Source of the DNA: Zonotrichia leucophrys gambelii
Lineage: Eukaryota > Chordata > Aves > Passeriformes > Passerellidae
DNA length: 64,000 nt
Direction: 5' to 3'
NCBI RefSeq assembly: GCF_028769735.1
Contig: NC_088173.1
Coordinates: forward strand, 7,027,038-7,091,037
In this document: positions 23,328-37,000 of the stretch, piece after piece
Layout of the letters: each line of letters starts with the position of its first letter
Position numbering within the stretch: position 1 is the first letter of the stretch
The notes under the pieces: generated by a model
What the model was told of the DNA's origin: nothing
The model's database searches: none
What the model saw: only the letters and a program-made list of their open reading frames with translations
Translations under genes and position numbers: made by a program

Positions 23328-26300
23328 ATAATTTAAACATTGGTATGAGAAGCTATCAGGTCTTTCCAAGAGTAATCAGAGGCCTTAGTCTTCTTAGTCT
23401 ATGCTGAGCCAGATCCAGTGAAAAGACAATGAACATGAACAACTACTTATGCATCTTTTTTATTATTCACACCCACACCACATTATTAGAATGGCATGCA
23501 AGTTTTAGAAGTCACAAGTGGGAATCTCTTCTGTTCTTTGTAGGTACCTTTGATTTTATTTGCATATTTGACTTTAAAATGAAGAAATCAAAATAGATCC
23601 ATAATAGGAGCTTTGAATTTTTTACTGAAATTGGGAAAATATGTGGGTGTTAATGCCTCTTCCTCCTGGTAATCACAACAGTCATTGTAGTAGCAGAAAA
23701 AGCTGTGAGTGGAGGTCCTTATTCCAAAGAAAAGGGTGGTGATTCAGGTGGGTCATGCTCAGAAAGTGTTTTGGAGGCCAGTGTCAGATTTCACTCTTGT
23801 GTTCAGCAGGAGATCAGTGCCTACAGGAGTTACATGTTATTTGCTTTATGGAAGGAAGGAGTCTCAGGGGAGAGATGTCAAGTGGAACCAAACTGTTAAT
23901 TTCTGTCCTTACATGGATTTTTTTGATTGGTTTGTTTGTTTTAATTTTTCTGGCCCTCAGTTGCTTCTCTGTTAAGATTTCTACCTTTCAGGGATATTAT
24001 GGAAGATAAATGCATTGTATGAGCATTCATTTGAACAGTGAGCAAGTTTCTGCACACTCAGGTGGAAAGAAAAGACATACAGCCTGCAGCTAAAAAAGAA
24101 TATATCCCCTGTGACCAGTTATTTCAACACAGCATCATGGCTTATGACCCAGCTGGTCTGTTCCTACATCTCTACAACAATACTCCTGCAGTCTTGACAG
24201 GAATTTATTTCTTACTTACCTAGTGAGCAATCCCAAGAAAGCACAAGATGTTGCATAGTAATTACATTTTCCTCAGTGGTATTGCTGAATGACATATTGT
24301 GATATATCAAGAGGCAACTGTGAATTTAACTCCACTCATCACAGTACTGTGCCCAGTACAGTAGGTTTCCAGATACATAGTGAATGTAAGAATAAAGAGA
24401 AGCTTCTGAATACCACACAGCATCATGCATACTTTGTCAGCATTAGCTTTCAAAGCACGTACGATTCTGCGCTGCCTTGGGGAATCTTCGTGTATTCATT
24501 ATTTATTTAGCTTACATATTCACTCTAATATTTAAGAATATGTTGTTTGCAGATGGTTTCACAGGAGAAGACGATAATGATAGTCATTTGTCAGAAGAAT
24601 CAGACATCAAAATATGAAGCTTTCTCTTTCTGTTTTGTGTTTGATGCCGCTAAATGCCTATTTCTTGTGATTAACAGAACAGGTAAGCAACTTGCATGAT
24701 TATTCTGTTAGGAAGGCTATTTAACCTTACTTAATTTCAGGACATTACTTTCCCAGTTTTTGGAATGTGATAACAACATGCAAAAGCAGAGGGGTTTGCT
24801 AATCATTAGGGAGGTGGCAGTTTTTCAAATTTATCACTCAGTCCTCATATTGTCTTTTGCAAGATATTGCAAGGCTGGCATGTGGGGAGGAAGAAACAAT
24901 AAAGACTGGCACAAATTCTGCTTTTTGTCCCACACACTTACCAGGGCAGTTAGCACAAGCAGAAATTCCCCTCTGTGGAAAGGACATTTTTCTTTAAGTA
25001 TTTGTGAAAGAGTTTTAGTGCACCCAAAGAAACAATAACCTTCATACAAAGTGTGTGGCTGACAGCTGAAAATATACTCTTCCCAGACCTGCCATTCTTA
25101 TTTCTAGAGTGGACACTTACTTCACTGGGTGCTCTGTCAGTGCCAGGTCCAATGTGCTTTTAGACAACTCTGCATTGTAGCTGCAGCTGTTTGGCCTCTT
25201 GTTAAGTTGTGTCTTATGCTGGGAGTAGCACTTTTAAAGTCAGCCATCCCAGGGGTAAAAGTGTGTGGATACCTAGTTTTAGTTCCTGGGTAGATGAGGA
25301 GGGCAAGTACTTCAATTCTGAAATACTGCTGCTGATGTGCTGGAATGAGAATTGAGTGCAATAGTGCCAAATATCTTCAGTTGTTAGCAGTCTACTCACC
25401 AGAGAGGTAATGCAGGTTCCTTAAACTGACAAAGAGCAAAGTTTTCCTCCCTCCTCTAAATAATTTGTTTGAAATATCCTAATCTCATTCTTTATTAATT
25501 CTATCACACAAAGTCTATGCTGATATTGCTTTAAGGTTAGGAGGCTAAAGTTAGGCAGTATGAGACCTTGACAAAGATTTTATTTTCCCTGCTTTATAAT
25601 ATGCTGCTCCTTAAATTCAAAGCAAGGAGCGCTTTTTCATTCAGCAATTCTTAGTCCAGGATTCAAGCATTATCACATTACCAGACCAGTTGCAGAAGTA
25701 ATGTAAAGGCATCTGAAAACTGTATGGATATTAGTGTGGTTTGGTGCATAAAATTGTTTCTTAGACTCATACTTTTGGCCATGTCTCTCTGAGAAAGACC
25801 AGTCAAAGACAACACAAGGTAATATGGCTGATAAGTGCCAATTGGAAATTTTTGTGCACTTGGCAAGTCCCTATAACTGAGTGAACTGGTGTTATAGCTG
25901 CTTAAAGATAATGAATGAATGTCAGGACCTAAGAATGACAAGATATTTAGATCCCTGTCAAAACCTGATACATTTTAAAGGGTAAAGTGTGAAATGAGAG
26001 AAGTTATCTAACCTAGTCCATACACTAAGTGAGGAGAATCCTACCTTTCATTGGTATTTATTGTTCTTACTCCAAGCCAGTCTGAAATCAGAACATTGTT
26101 GAGCAGTCCTTCCCTATCTCAGTCAGGGTCCTTGACTCCAAGACATTATTTCTCATCTGTTTATTTTATGACTTTTGTATCACATATAAACATCTGCTCC
26201 TTTCACAAAAGGAAAGCAGTCATTTTTCTCCTTTGTTTTACATTAATTAGTGCTTTTTTCCCCTCAAGTTTTTTCTCTGATATGGTATCTTTAAAATCAA

Positions 26301-28970
26301 TGGTCATTAGTTTCAAGTTAATAAAACATCATATGCCATTGCAAGTACAAGCCTATGCAAGGATGTGCCTTAGGCAGTCTGGAAGGGCATGCTTGGCTCT
26401 GTTCCTGCTTCCTAGGTGTATTTTCAGATGTTGCTGAGAAAACTCAACAACTGATGTGTAAAGCCATTACACATCATAGGAGTAGTCCATTTTGGAGTTG
26501 TACTTTTCACTACACATTGACATTAGATCAGAACTCTTGTTCACCAGTACTATCATAAGTTGGTAGTAACTAGTCTGTATTGGATGAGTCATATTCAGAT
26601 GAGAGAAAGAGGACAAGCGAAGTGTAGTTTCAAAAGCCAACTTCTGTATATGCATGTATTCCAGAACAAAGTGTCTTTCAGATATTGGATGGAAAGTAAT
26701 TGCAATTCAATGTATCATTCCCAAACCTCCTCATTTCTCTGTAATTTTGTTCCTTACAGCAGAGCTCTACTGTTTTTTTTAATACTATAAACAATATTTT
26801 ATTAATTCTGTTTTCATGCCTGTTCTTACATCCAAGCAATCTTACCTAAATATACCTGCAACCTGTTTATTTTAGTACATGACTTCCTGCATTCACTCAA
26901 CTTTCTGGTTGTCATCCTGGAAAATTATATATATTAAATTTGTTTCTGAAAAGAACTGGGAATAAACAGTTTGCTGTTGAGAGATAAATTATTTCTCAAC
27001 AAGTTCTTAGGTACTCTGACGGAAGTAAGTTTGGAATCAACATCTTTGAGATAAGGATGTAGATAAAAAGCTTTGACTACTCAGCCTGGGCATTATTGCA
27101 GACCTGAAACAATCAAATTCCTGGACAGAGTGTATTTTCCACAGTATGAATTCTAGAAGATAGGCAACTTCTATATTGCTTTCCACATCAGTGCCAAGAA
27201 TGAATTTTCATGCAAGACTGAGTGAAAATATGGTACAATAAGATAAGTAAACACATTTTTACTGTCAGCAATCCAGCTTATTTGCTCAGTGTTCGGTTTT
27301 CCATTAAATATGCAGCAGTAGGCTATCCGCAAATCTTTTTTTTTTTTTTCCATATTCAATATCTTCTGACACATGAGATATGCACAAAGGGGCAGCAAAG
27401 CTGAAAGGTCACAGGGTATCTGATTCATTGTCATAGATGTGAGCAACAGAGCACCTGCGTGGCAGATGTGAAGGGGGACTTCTGGTATCTTTTAGGAAGA
27501 TACCCAGCTGGAGTTTACTTATGGAGCTGCTGAAATTAGCCTGCACTTTGAGAGTCATTTAGTTGGAATTCCATGGTTTTTGTCTGGTTCCAGGGAGAAC
27601 ACTGACATTTTAAAATGGCACTGGAAGCAAGGAAAGCAAATAGTGTATGAGCCTTCAATGCAGACAGTGAGGCATACCTTAGACCCACGTCAAGAACACT
27701 GCTTTAAAAGAAACTAAACAAAATAGTCATCTTCTCTCCAGCATGTTTCTGAGTTTGGTGAGGGTGTGCAGTATGTTTCACTGAAGTGGATTCTAGCATC
27801 AAGCTAGAGTTTGTTTCTCACCTTAGCAGGGAGTGATATAATACCTTGATAGCAGACATGGGCAATTTCTCAGTTTCTTTGTAGTCATGATACACCCAGA
27901 CAGTCTTACTGACAATTTGAGTTCAGACTCAAGTGATAAAACTGTATCAGAGGATCAGTGAAATGTATTTCAGAAAGGATCAGCAGGAAGAAATATGTAA
28001 ATAATATGATAATAATGTACCTAGAGTATGCCAGACTGAAATATAAATACTGGATGGTGTATTGTATATAATCTGTCATAGTACAATCAATTTTTTTAAA
28101 ATGACTACATTTTTCATTAAAGATGGTGTCTGAGCAATGAAATATCTCAGAAGAGATTAAACATTAAAAATTAAGTACAAAACAATTGGTTTTTTGTCTG
28201 TCTGTTAACAGATTAAATCTCTACTATCTAGATACCTGTAAGCATAATATAATCTAGAGAGAAATACAAAATTTAATTTAACTTTAATTTTTTAAATTTT
28301 ATTTTATTTTATACCATGTTTTATTGTCTGTATTTAGCAAGATGGAAGAAGATGGCAAAGAAAATTTCCTTTCCAAAGAGAGCTCTCTGCATTCTTCTGT
28401 CCCATGGCTCCTGTCTCTTGTCCTCATCCCTTGCTGTAGCTCAAATGATAAAAAGCCAGAACTGGTGTTTCAATAACTAGTGCTAGAGGTGTTTGCTCAG
28501 GTAGCTGCATAACTAGGGATTGGAGTAGGAGGATTTTGACTGAAGTATGGTGGGGGAAACACTGTCTTGAAAAATGCTTCCTAAATTCCTATATTTATTT
28601 AGTGATTATCATTAAAATAAAGGTCCACAAAAGGCTAGGGATTTGGTATTAACACTGGAAAATGGAATGGAATAATCTAAAGCATCACTTTACTCTTCAT
28701 TGCTAAACAAACAGAACGAAGGAAAAATTCATAGAAATCTTCCCAAAGATGAGAAGCAATCCTGTAGTGCTCTACCATGATTGTGAACAGATATTATAAT
28801 CTTTGTAACTGAAACAAATTCCCAGCTCTACTCTATAGCCTCCTTGCTCCAGAAAATATTTTGTAAACCAGACAGTACCAACAACTGAGAATGATATTAA
28901 ACAGTGTTATGAAATTTACTGTTAGCTTTCTTGCTACTTCTACACAAAGGTACAAATTTTTAAAAATATA

Positions 28971-29030
28971 ATCAAAATACTGTTATTCAGTTTTTATAGA
29001 ATCAAAATACTATGACTCAGTTTCTGTCTC
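28971..29030. repeat. 30-bp imperfect tandem duplication
   Basis: ATCAAAATACTGTTATTCAG at 28971 recurs as ATCAAAATACTATGACTCAG at 29001, with an offset of exactly 30 bp. Confidence 0.85.
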
Positions 29031-32000
29031 CCTTCAGGGTGTTCCATGGAAAATATCAGTGGATTCCCTTGGTGAACTAAATGGTAAATGAAAACAGTGC
29101 AGAAATCCAAATTTTATGCTGAAGATTCTATAAACAGTCCTTCCTGTTCCTGTGGCAGCCATTGTTTCTTTATGTTTCCCATGTTCCAAAATGGGTGTTA
29201 CTGGTTTTCTTGTAGAATCTTTGAAGTCTTCTTCATTTGAGATTTGCTGCTAACAAGTTGTCAGTGTACAAAAATCTGTTGCAAAAAATACTCCAAAACC
29301 CATTAATCTATCCCTTGCTTTCCACTACAAGTATTTGCATCTGTTGGAATACAAAAGTTGATAAGCAGCAGCAGAACTGTGTGTGTATATTGCACTCTCC
29401 AAACAAAAAAAAACCCACTAAAAATAAGATACTTGAAAAAAAGTATCCAAAAGAGGTAGGAATGCCTGGCCACAGTTACTTAAACATTTACTAAGTCAAA
29501 AGTATGAATCAGGCAAAGAAATGTTATCTAGTAACAACAAACTGCTCAGGACAATGATCAAGGACATCATATATGAAGTTGTTAGGGATCATGTAAAAGG
29601 CAGTGGCGTTCTTCCCTGAGCCAGGACTAGAAAGGAAAGCTGTCCTTAGGCTATGAGCCTAGATAGTCTGATTCAGTTCCTAAGTCAGCTGGAGAGTTTA
29701 GTTGTATTTTTTGTAGCAGTATTATTTTCTTTTGCTAAAGGCCTTTTCAACATGACCAATTATAGCAACATCCATCAGATTTATTACTACAGGATGGAAT
29801 GATATTTTATGGTACTTCTGATTTCATTTTAAAAGAAGAATTACCTAAATTAATTTCACAGCATAAGAACTAGAGTCACGAAGGATTTATTTCTCTGTAT
29901 GATATATTTCTGCATCTGTATTTTAGTGTTTTATTAGGTGACTATGATTTGCCTCCAGCATTTTCATATCATGGAGTAGTGTCTTTGAATGCTCATAACT
30001 CAAGTTCCTAATCACTTGAGAATTAATTTTTGCTCACACAGTTGAGAAAGAAGTGGTTAAGAGGATTATCTTATGAAAGAATATACCTACAAATATGCAT
30101 TTTAAAATTCTTCTCCAACCTGTTGATCATAAGCCTGAGACTTAAACTAACAATCTCTACTGGACTTGCACATATGAGCAAAAAAACCCCCACCAAATGT
30201 GGTTTTATGGGGTCTCCAATTCTTTGACCATTTTATCTTTTCTATAAGTTTCTGCAATCTGTAAACTGATTATAGAACAGCAAGATAAAAAGCAATTTTG
30301 TTTTCACTGAGCCTAACATGTTTGTCAAAGCAGTGATACAATTTGTTTCTGTGCTGGGCTTCAGAGACACAACTGGTTTTTTACTTTCTTTTCCATAATT
30401 CATCTATTCTGGAATGAAAACAACTGGAAGCAATATCAAGTAAAAATCCTTCCTACTGTTTGGTTTAGAATATCTGAATATACTGAAGAAAGTATAATAA
30501 TGAAGTCTGGAGGGAGGGGCGTGAAAGAGATTCAGAATTGCTTATTATTTTTGTCAATTTGGACATTTCAGAAATGGGCTTCCCTAGCTCTACATTGCTG
30601 TAAATATTTTTGTTCCTTTCCCCATTATGTTGTTCTTGCTCAAACTGTAGTTTCATCCACTCCTTTTGCTTAGCTTGCATAAAACTCTGCTTCTCCATTA
30701 CAGTGGTATTGGAAGGTTTGTTGTGAAAAAGAAACAAAAGAAACATTTAACATTTCAGTTTTTTAGGGGCATTCCTTTAGTGATTGCCAGCAAGGCAAAG
30801 TATCATACAAATAAACACAAATAGCTCGTAAGGAAAATTAAATAAAGAAATAAAATCCTGTGACTGGTGGTTCCCCTTTGCTGTGCAGGATATTGTCTAT
30901 CACTAATCATTCAGAGCGCAGCCATGAAGTTCAGCATTTCCTCTGTGTTTGAATTGCAGGGATTTTCTAGCTGTCTGTAAATCTGCCATTGGGCAAAAAA
31001 GCACCAGTGGTTTATACAATATCTGTACAGGTCTTCTCATAACCTGTGACATAGATCAAGCCTTCTAGCATGCTTTTCTACATTGGAATCATCAGCATCT
31101 TTCCATACCATTGATAACCAAAGATGTGATCATCAAAAGATACCTTTTAAAGGTATTGAAATAATCTATTAAAGGTGTCAGAAAGCATTGAAGTAGTTTC
31201 TTAAAAGATGTCAGAGAGTATGTGCTCACTGTCTAACCAGCGTCTCTTTGGAGCAAGTATGAGTTGCTCTCTCCTCTCATTTCAGTACGATTGTTCAAAA
31301 TTTAGCACAAATAGTTGAAGAATCAAAGCACACTCTTTTCTCAACCAGTTTGAAGTCTCTGAATCTCTTCAGATGTAGTGTTTGGACTGTAGTTCAGACA
31401 GAGAGTACAAATAGTGAAGACCAGTTCACAAATAGAAGGAGCTGAAATCAAGTTCCCAGTTCCATTCCCAAGCCCATTCTAGTGGTAACAGCCTCAGTAG
31501 GACTTAATTCTCCAACATAAGTCGCAATAACTCCATTTGTACCAGGGGTTTATACCAACAACAGAGAAATCAGTATCAGGTTTAAGAACTACAGTGACAA
31601 AATACTGGGTTCTGTATAATTTCAGAGCATTTCAAATGCTGATGCTATTTGATGATGCTGTTTTTATCAATACAGCTATGAAACACTAGAGAGAGAAAAA
31701 GAATACACACTTGGTAGGCTTGAGCTACACTTTTCATGGAAAGTTTTCTAAAGAAAATGGGACAAGATCAGTACTTTAATATTCATAGCCCAGTTAAGAT
31801 GCATGATAGTGTATCTATATATTTGGGTAATGAAATTTATAATTTATTAACTGAAAAAAAAAATTCAGGTAAATAAGGTAATATCTTAAAGCTTTAAAAT
31901 GGCACTTGTTGAGAAGAGAAGGATTTTGTTAAAGAGAAGGATTATTTACAACAAAATCACATTAACCAATCAACTACATTTTTGAAAACCAGTAAAAACT

Positions 32001-33647
32001 TCAAACAAAAACTTTATGACTCTCTGACTGAAAAAAAGAATCATTCTGCCTTGACTAAAAAGAAAAGAGGCAAAAAGGAAGTGATTACTGGCTGAGAATT
32101 TATATTCCAAGTTTTAGTTGGATGGTTGTATCAGATTCATTATATGTATGTATTGTGTTCACACTGCCAAGAATTACTCCAATGTAGTAGATGAGAATTG
32201 CTCTAATGTATTACTGTTGGCTGGAAGTAATTATTTCAATTCAAAGAACTAATGACATTTACTAGTATTGCCATGCTGCTTTATTGCAGCTTTGAAAATA
32301 GATGGGCATACTGAGTGGTGTGGCATTCCAAACAGACTAAATTTAGAGCCCTGTTCCCTGCTCTTTCCACTCTGTTTCATGAGACCAAATCTGAACAGCA
32401 GCACTGTGTGTCAGGCCTGCAGTGTGTGATAGAGTAGGTGGAATGGCACCTTGAATTAAACCAGAATCTACAGCATGCCTGGAGAATGTGAGGTATCCAA
32501 GACAATGATTGGTCACCCTGTGATGGAGTGTAAGATAATCATCCAGCTAATCCCTTTCCAGGGATTCCATGTTATGCAGGATAACATGAAGATTCTAGTT
32601 TTAGTCTGGAAGCAGAGAAGCCAGATCTTGCAGCACTGTGCCCAAAATCATTAGCCCAGACTCAGCAGGGATGATGAATTTAGCCTTGGCATCCAGAAAT
32701 ACAGCTATATCATTTCTCTCTCGGTACAGACATGGGTCAGAAGCCATTTAGGTTGTCTGTACCAAGACTTGTGGCAGAAGAGTCACATGGATGAAATTAG
32801 AGCATGGGGTCAGCTCACTCAACCTAACCAAGCCAGACTGAAGTTTTCTTCCTAACTGATTGCTCATGATGTGGCCTTGCAAACCAGATGTTTGTCACAG
32901 AGGAAAAAGGTACAGTACTGTTGTCTTCACTTGGCTGCCTTTGGGCAGTTGTGCAAAAGACAATTTCTGTGCTCTGGAGTAACTGATTTCATGTCTCCCA
33001 TAGTGGGTTTAGTCCTGGCCAAACACCAGTGCACCCACTAGAATTATTTACTCATTTTCTGCTGTGAGATAAGGATTAGGAGGAGAGCAAAGCAGGCTCA
33101 AGATTTATAAGGTATAAGAAAACTTTATTAACAGAATTAAAAGAAAAACAGTAAGAAATCCGAATAAGCTTTCAAAATACTTTTCCTCCTCCCAGCTTTT
33201 CTTTTTTTTTCCCCACCAACATCGTTAAGAGACAAATTTGGTATTTTCAGTCAGCCTGCCACTCCTAAAATAATCTTTTTTCAGTCCACTTAGGGAGAGG
33301 AGTCTCTCTTACCATGCCATGGAGACTTTTCCACAAGAAAAAAATCTCTTGTGATTTTAATTTTCACAAATAGCAGCCACCCAGAAATCTGAAATTGTGA
33401 GGTCCCTCCCAAAGTTTTGGTCATTTTCCCACAGCTACCACCATGGGTCATTTCAGCTTATTGGGGTACAATTTTAAGGATGAGCCGTTTTAGTATAGAA
33501 ACAAAAGTTCTCTTATCTCTGGGAACAGAGGTTTTCCTCTTCCATTCCTGGGGCAAGGGTTTTCATCTCACTCATTTCTCTCTTTTCAAGATTCTCAATG
33601 GATCACAGCTATGTCAACATCTGCTTGCAGGTGCCTCTGCTGACATG

Positions 33648-33676
33648 TTTAGTTAGAATCCTACATTCTAACTAAA
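33648..33676. repeat. Perfect 12-bp inverted repeat inside LTR-like block
   Basis: TTTAGTTAGAAT (33648-33659) and ATTCTAACTAAA (33665-33676) are separated by five bases and can form a hairpin. Confidence 0.95.
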
Positions 33677-33958
33677 GCATTCCATGGGTTACAGGGAAAA
33701 AAAGTCTGATGCAGCAATTATATCTTCCCCATAGCCTTACAAGAGAATTTCAGCCCAAGACTAAGACATCTCCTTCTTCTCCTCCCATCTGGGATTTGAC
33801 TCCTTCTTTACTGACCCTGGTGTCTCCATGTTATTTTCTTTATGTGTCTTCACCCTTTCCTTTTTTCTCACTCAGGAGAGGATTGATGTCTGCAGGTTTC
33901 ATGTGTGCACTGAAAGAGTTGATATCTCGCCTTGGCCTATGGATGGCTGGGCCAGCCT

Positions 33959-34023
33959 GGCCGTGCAGCAGAGCAGGGCCCGGCCCCACCAGGCCATGCA
34001 GCAGACCAGGGCCGGGCCTCGTG
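33959..34023. repeat. 33-bp GC-rich tandem duplication
   Basis: Two imperfect copies, beginning GGCCGTGCAGCAGA at 33959 and GGCCATGCAGCAGA at 33992, lie head to tail inside the minus-strand LTR-like block. They form an isolated GC-rich spot in otherwise AT-rich intron. Confidence 0.85.
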
Positions 34024-37000
34024 TCCTGGTCTTGCCAGCGTCTACTTATCTGTTCAAAGGCCAGAAGCAAGAGAGCTTTTCCCAGGGTTTGTTCATTTCT
34101 AAATGTGATTTCACAGAGGTGTCTTCAGCTTTCTTAAGTGGTTTAACAGAGTGTCAGCACTCAAAACTAGCCAGCTGATTGGTTCTGTCAGGTCTGAAGG
34201 AAGCTGCCAAGGTCCATACAAGGAATGGCTTCCATAGCTTGTGGTCTCCATCCCCAGCTAAAAACCAAACTACATTAAAACACAACACCTGTTTAAGGAA
34301 TGGTTTGAACTAAGTTATCCTGGTGTAGTGCTAAGTTGCTCCTGTAGAAGCAATTGCATGTTTTTGGGTAAGAAAATACAAGGTGTAACATATCTGAGGT
34401 CCTGCCCTACCTCCATAAATGCCTAATATTAAAACCACACTAATACCAGATTAAAATGTTTGCATATGCAGTTCTGGTGGGAATTCTCTTCCCCCAGGAG
34501 TTGAGTAGAAATCCAGCAAACTTACAAAGTAGGAATGCATGAAAACTCACAATTAAAATCTTCTTCCATTGCCTTGGCAAGGAGTAAGGACTGGACATAT
34601 TTCACTGCCAAGGGAGGGTTCTTCACCTGTCTAGAAATTTATGTAGGTCTGTAAGAACCTATATTATAAATTCTTAGTACGCAACATTTTACGTGACCAC
34701 ATTTTCAGCAGAGGTAAGGATAACAAAGAAGCTAAATCATAAAGATAATTTTTATGAAGAGAAACAATATATTTCTCTGGATTTTCTACAGTGAAGTTGT
34801 AAAACCTCCCTAGAAAGATAAAAGAAGCCTGCTTAGAAGATTATTTGGATAGTTGAAGCCCCTCTGTACCAAATGTGCTGACAGGCTTTATTTTTCAGAT
34901 GACAAATTTCTTAATATGAAGTCCTTTCTCAAAGGTGCTAAAATCTAGCAGCAGTACAGCAATAGCCACAAGGATTATAAGCAGGAATCTGTCAAGTCAT
35001 AAATAATTTATTAACTTTCTCTAGTCTTGTAGCAAATTCATCATCAGAATACATGGTGTGTGTAATTCTAACTGAAATACACACCCAAGAGCTCTGCATG
35101 AGTGTTTGTACTGGGAATTACAAACTGGAGCACATGCAGCATCCTGCTCCTTTGTGACTGCATGTGCTAAAAAAGGGTGTGAGGCAGGAGGTCAGTACCT
35201 CCCACTGCACCACCACATGATTCCCAGCTGCTGGTGCAATGTATGGGAACATAACTGTTATTCCCTATTGGCTTGTGTTTCCCAGACAGAACAGGTTAAA
35301 ACAGAGCTCTGAAAGCTGGGATTGGTGATGGCAGAAGCTCAAGCAAAATAAGTGGTTACCTAAACTAAGCAAGTGCTGGACACAGAAAATTTGTAAGGGT
35401 AGACATAGAAGGGAATCCTGTAGTTCTCCCAGCAGTGACCCCAACTCTACTCCAGGTTCAAGCCTCTCCCCAAAACAACCCATTCAACTGCCCTCTCCCC
35501 ATGCATCCCTGGAGGCAATTTCCTCTTGCAATGCACCCCTGGTTCTGCTGTGCTTGCCAGCGCTGACACTGCAGGAAAAGGCTGTGTGGTTAAAGCTGCT
35601 TTGGTGGGAGGGAGAGGCAGCTGGCAACCTTCTCCTTACATTCCTCCAGGCAGCAGGGCAGGGTGTGGGTACATGAGCTCGGCACTGGCGGGGAAAGCAG
35701 CTGCTTTAGGTGTAACTGAATACACAAACAGACACAAGTGTCAGGAAAGGGAGCTCATTTGGCCTTTGCTTCCATCCCACACAGGTAGATGGTGCCTGGT
35801 AGACCCACACTCTTGTGGCTGTGAAACTGAATTTTTGTCAAAATTAGTGAGTTATTTTGTCTTATCCTCAAGACAGGAAATGTATTTGTTTGTACTGATA
35901 CGAAACCTGCAGCCCACTGAGTATATGGGTGTATACAAACCAGCTCATGCTGCATCTTCCATGTACTCTTTACAACAGAAGGCTACAGATCCTGACACAG
36001 CATGCTTTGCCACAAGGAGAATCTGTTTGCTATCATTGCATATGTCCTGCACAATTTGCAAGATGTGATTTCCCTGTGCTGAATCCTTAAGAACCAAGGA
36101 GCACATACATATGAAATAAGCTTAAGTTTTCTAGGCTTGAATTTCCATACAGCCTTCCCTCTAACCCCAGAGGTCCTCTCATACTGTTTTTGGCTAGTGT
36201 AAGGCTTAACTCTGAAGGAACAAGAATACTCTCAGATTCATCCTAGAAGAGTTACTTCAGTTTCCAAAAGAGAAATTTCCAAAAGAACCTAGAGCCTGAA
36301 CTGATGCTTCCATCTGCAATCCCAGGAAAGCAGCATCTGTCTAGAGGGCTAGGCTTGGATTCAAATAGAGAATTTGCTGCAGCTATTAATGATGTAAAAA
36401 TAGTTTTATTTTTTATATTAGCTCTCTCATTTTTTCTGCTACCTGACAAAATCTTTTCAGATTATTGAAGGGCAATTATGAAGGCCTAAAATGTATAAAC
36501 TAAACTGCTCACCTACTGTGAGCCTTGTTTGTGTTCCACCAAGGCAGAAATTTTCAGGTCAAAGTACGGCCCCATAGGTGTTAGGAATCTGGTCCAAATA
36601 ATAATCTAAGCTCATTTTTACTGTCCTAGAGAAAGAAATGTCTGCCCAGCAAGTTATCAGTCAATTTGTTTTCATTTTAAGATGCACAAAATGTCTGTCA
36701 AAAGTATAAGAAATTTTACTACTCTTAAGTGAAATAACACTTCATATAAAGAGAAAAATGGATTGATTAAATGAGGGGGACAATTTATGTGAGATAGTGA
36801 GCAAGCGAAAAAAAAAATCAAGAATCAGCAATAAAACACATCAGTAAGCCAGGGTAATTGAATCAGTCACTAATGTTGTTAGACTTTTTTCTCCACTCCC
36901 AATCTGAAGCAGTGTGAGTGGCTTTAGCAAAGCTCTATTTGGAGATACTCTCCAGTTCCATATTTGCCATCTGGAAATGGCATGACAGAAACATACTGAT

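Larger units (their letters stand above)
33001..34292 (-). mobile_element. Degenerate LTR-like retroviral element, minus orientation
   Basis: On the minus strand the block starts near 34290 with GTTTAGTTTTTAGCTGGGG and ends near 33005 with GGCCAGGACTAAACCCAC. These resemble the imperfect inverted termini of passerine LTRs. A minus-strand AATAAA signal (TTTATT at 33124-33129) lies about 120 nt before the 3' end, as expected for R-U5. The interior has pyrimidine-rich tracts and a GC-rich 33-bp tandem duplication. No gag, pol or env coding is visible. The boundaries are approximate and a clear target duplication is not seen. The assignment rests on overall resemblance to avian LTRs. Confidence 0.55.

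Noticed and set aside
35526..36068. 180-codon plus open frame in the intron
   Set aside because: No known domain. The Cys- and Ser-rich mixture looks random, and no flanking splice sites or homology to GABRB exons are apparent.
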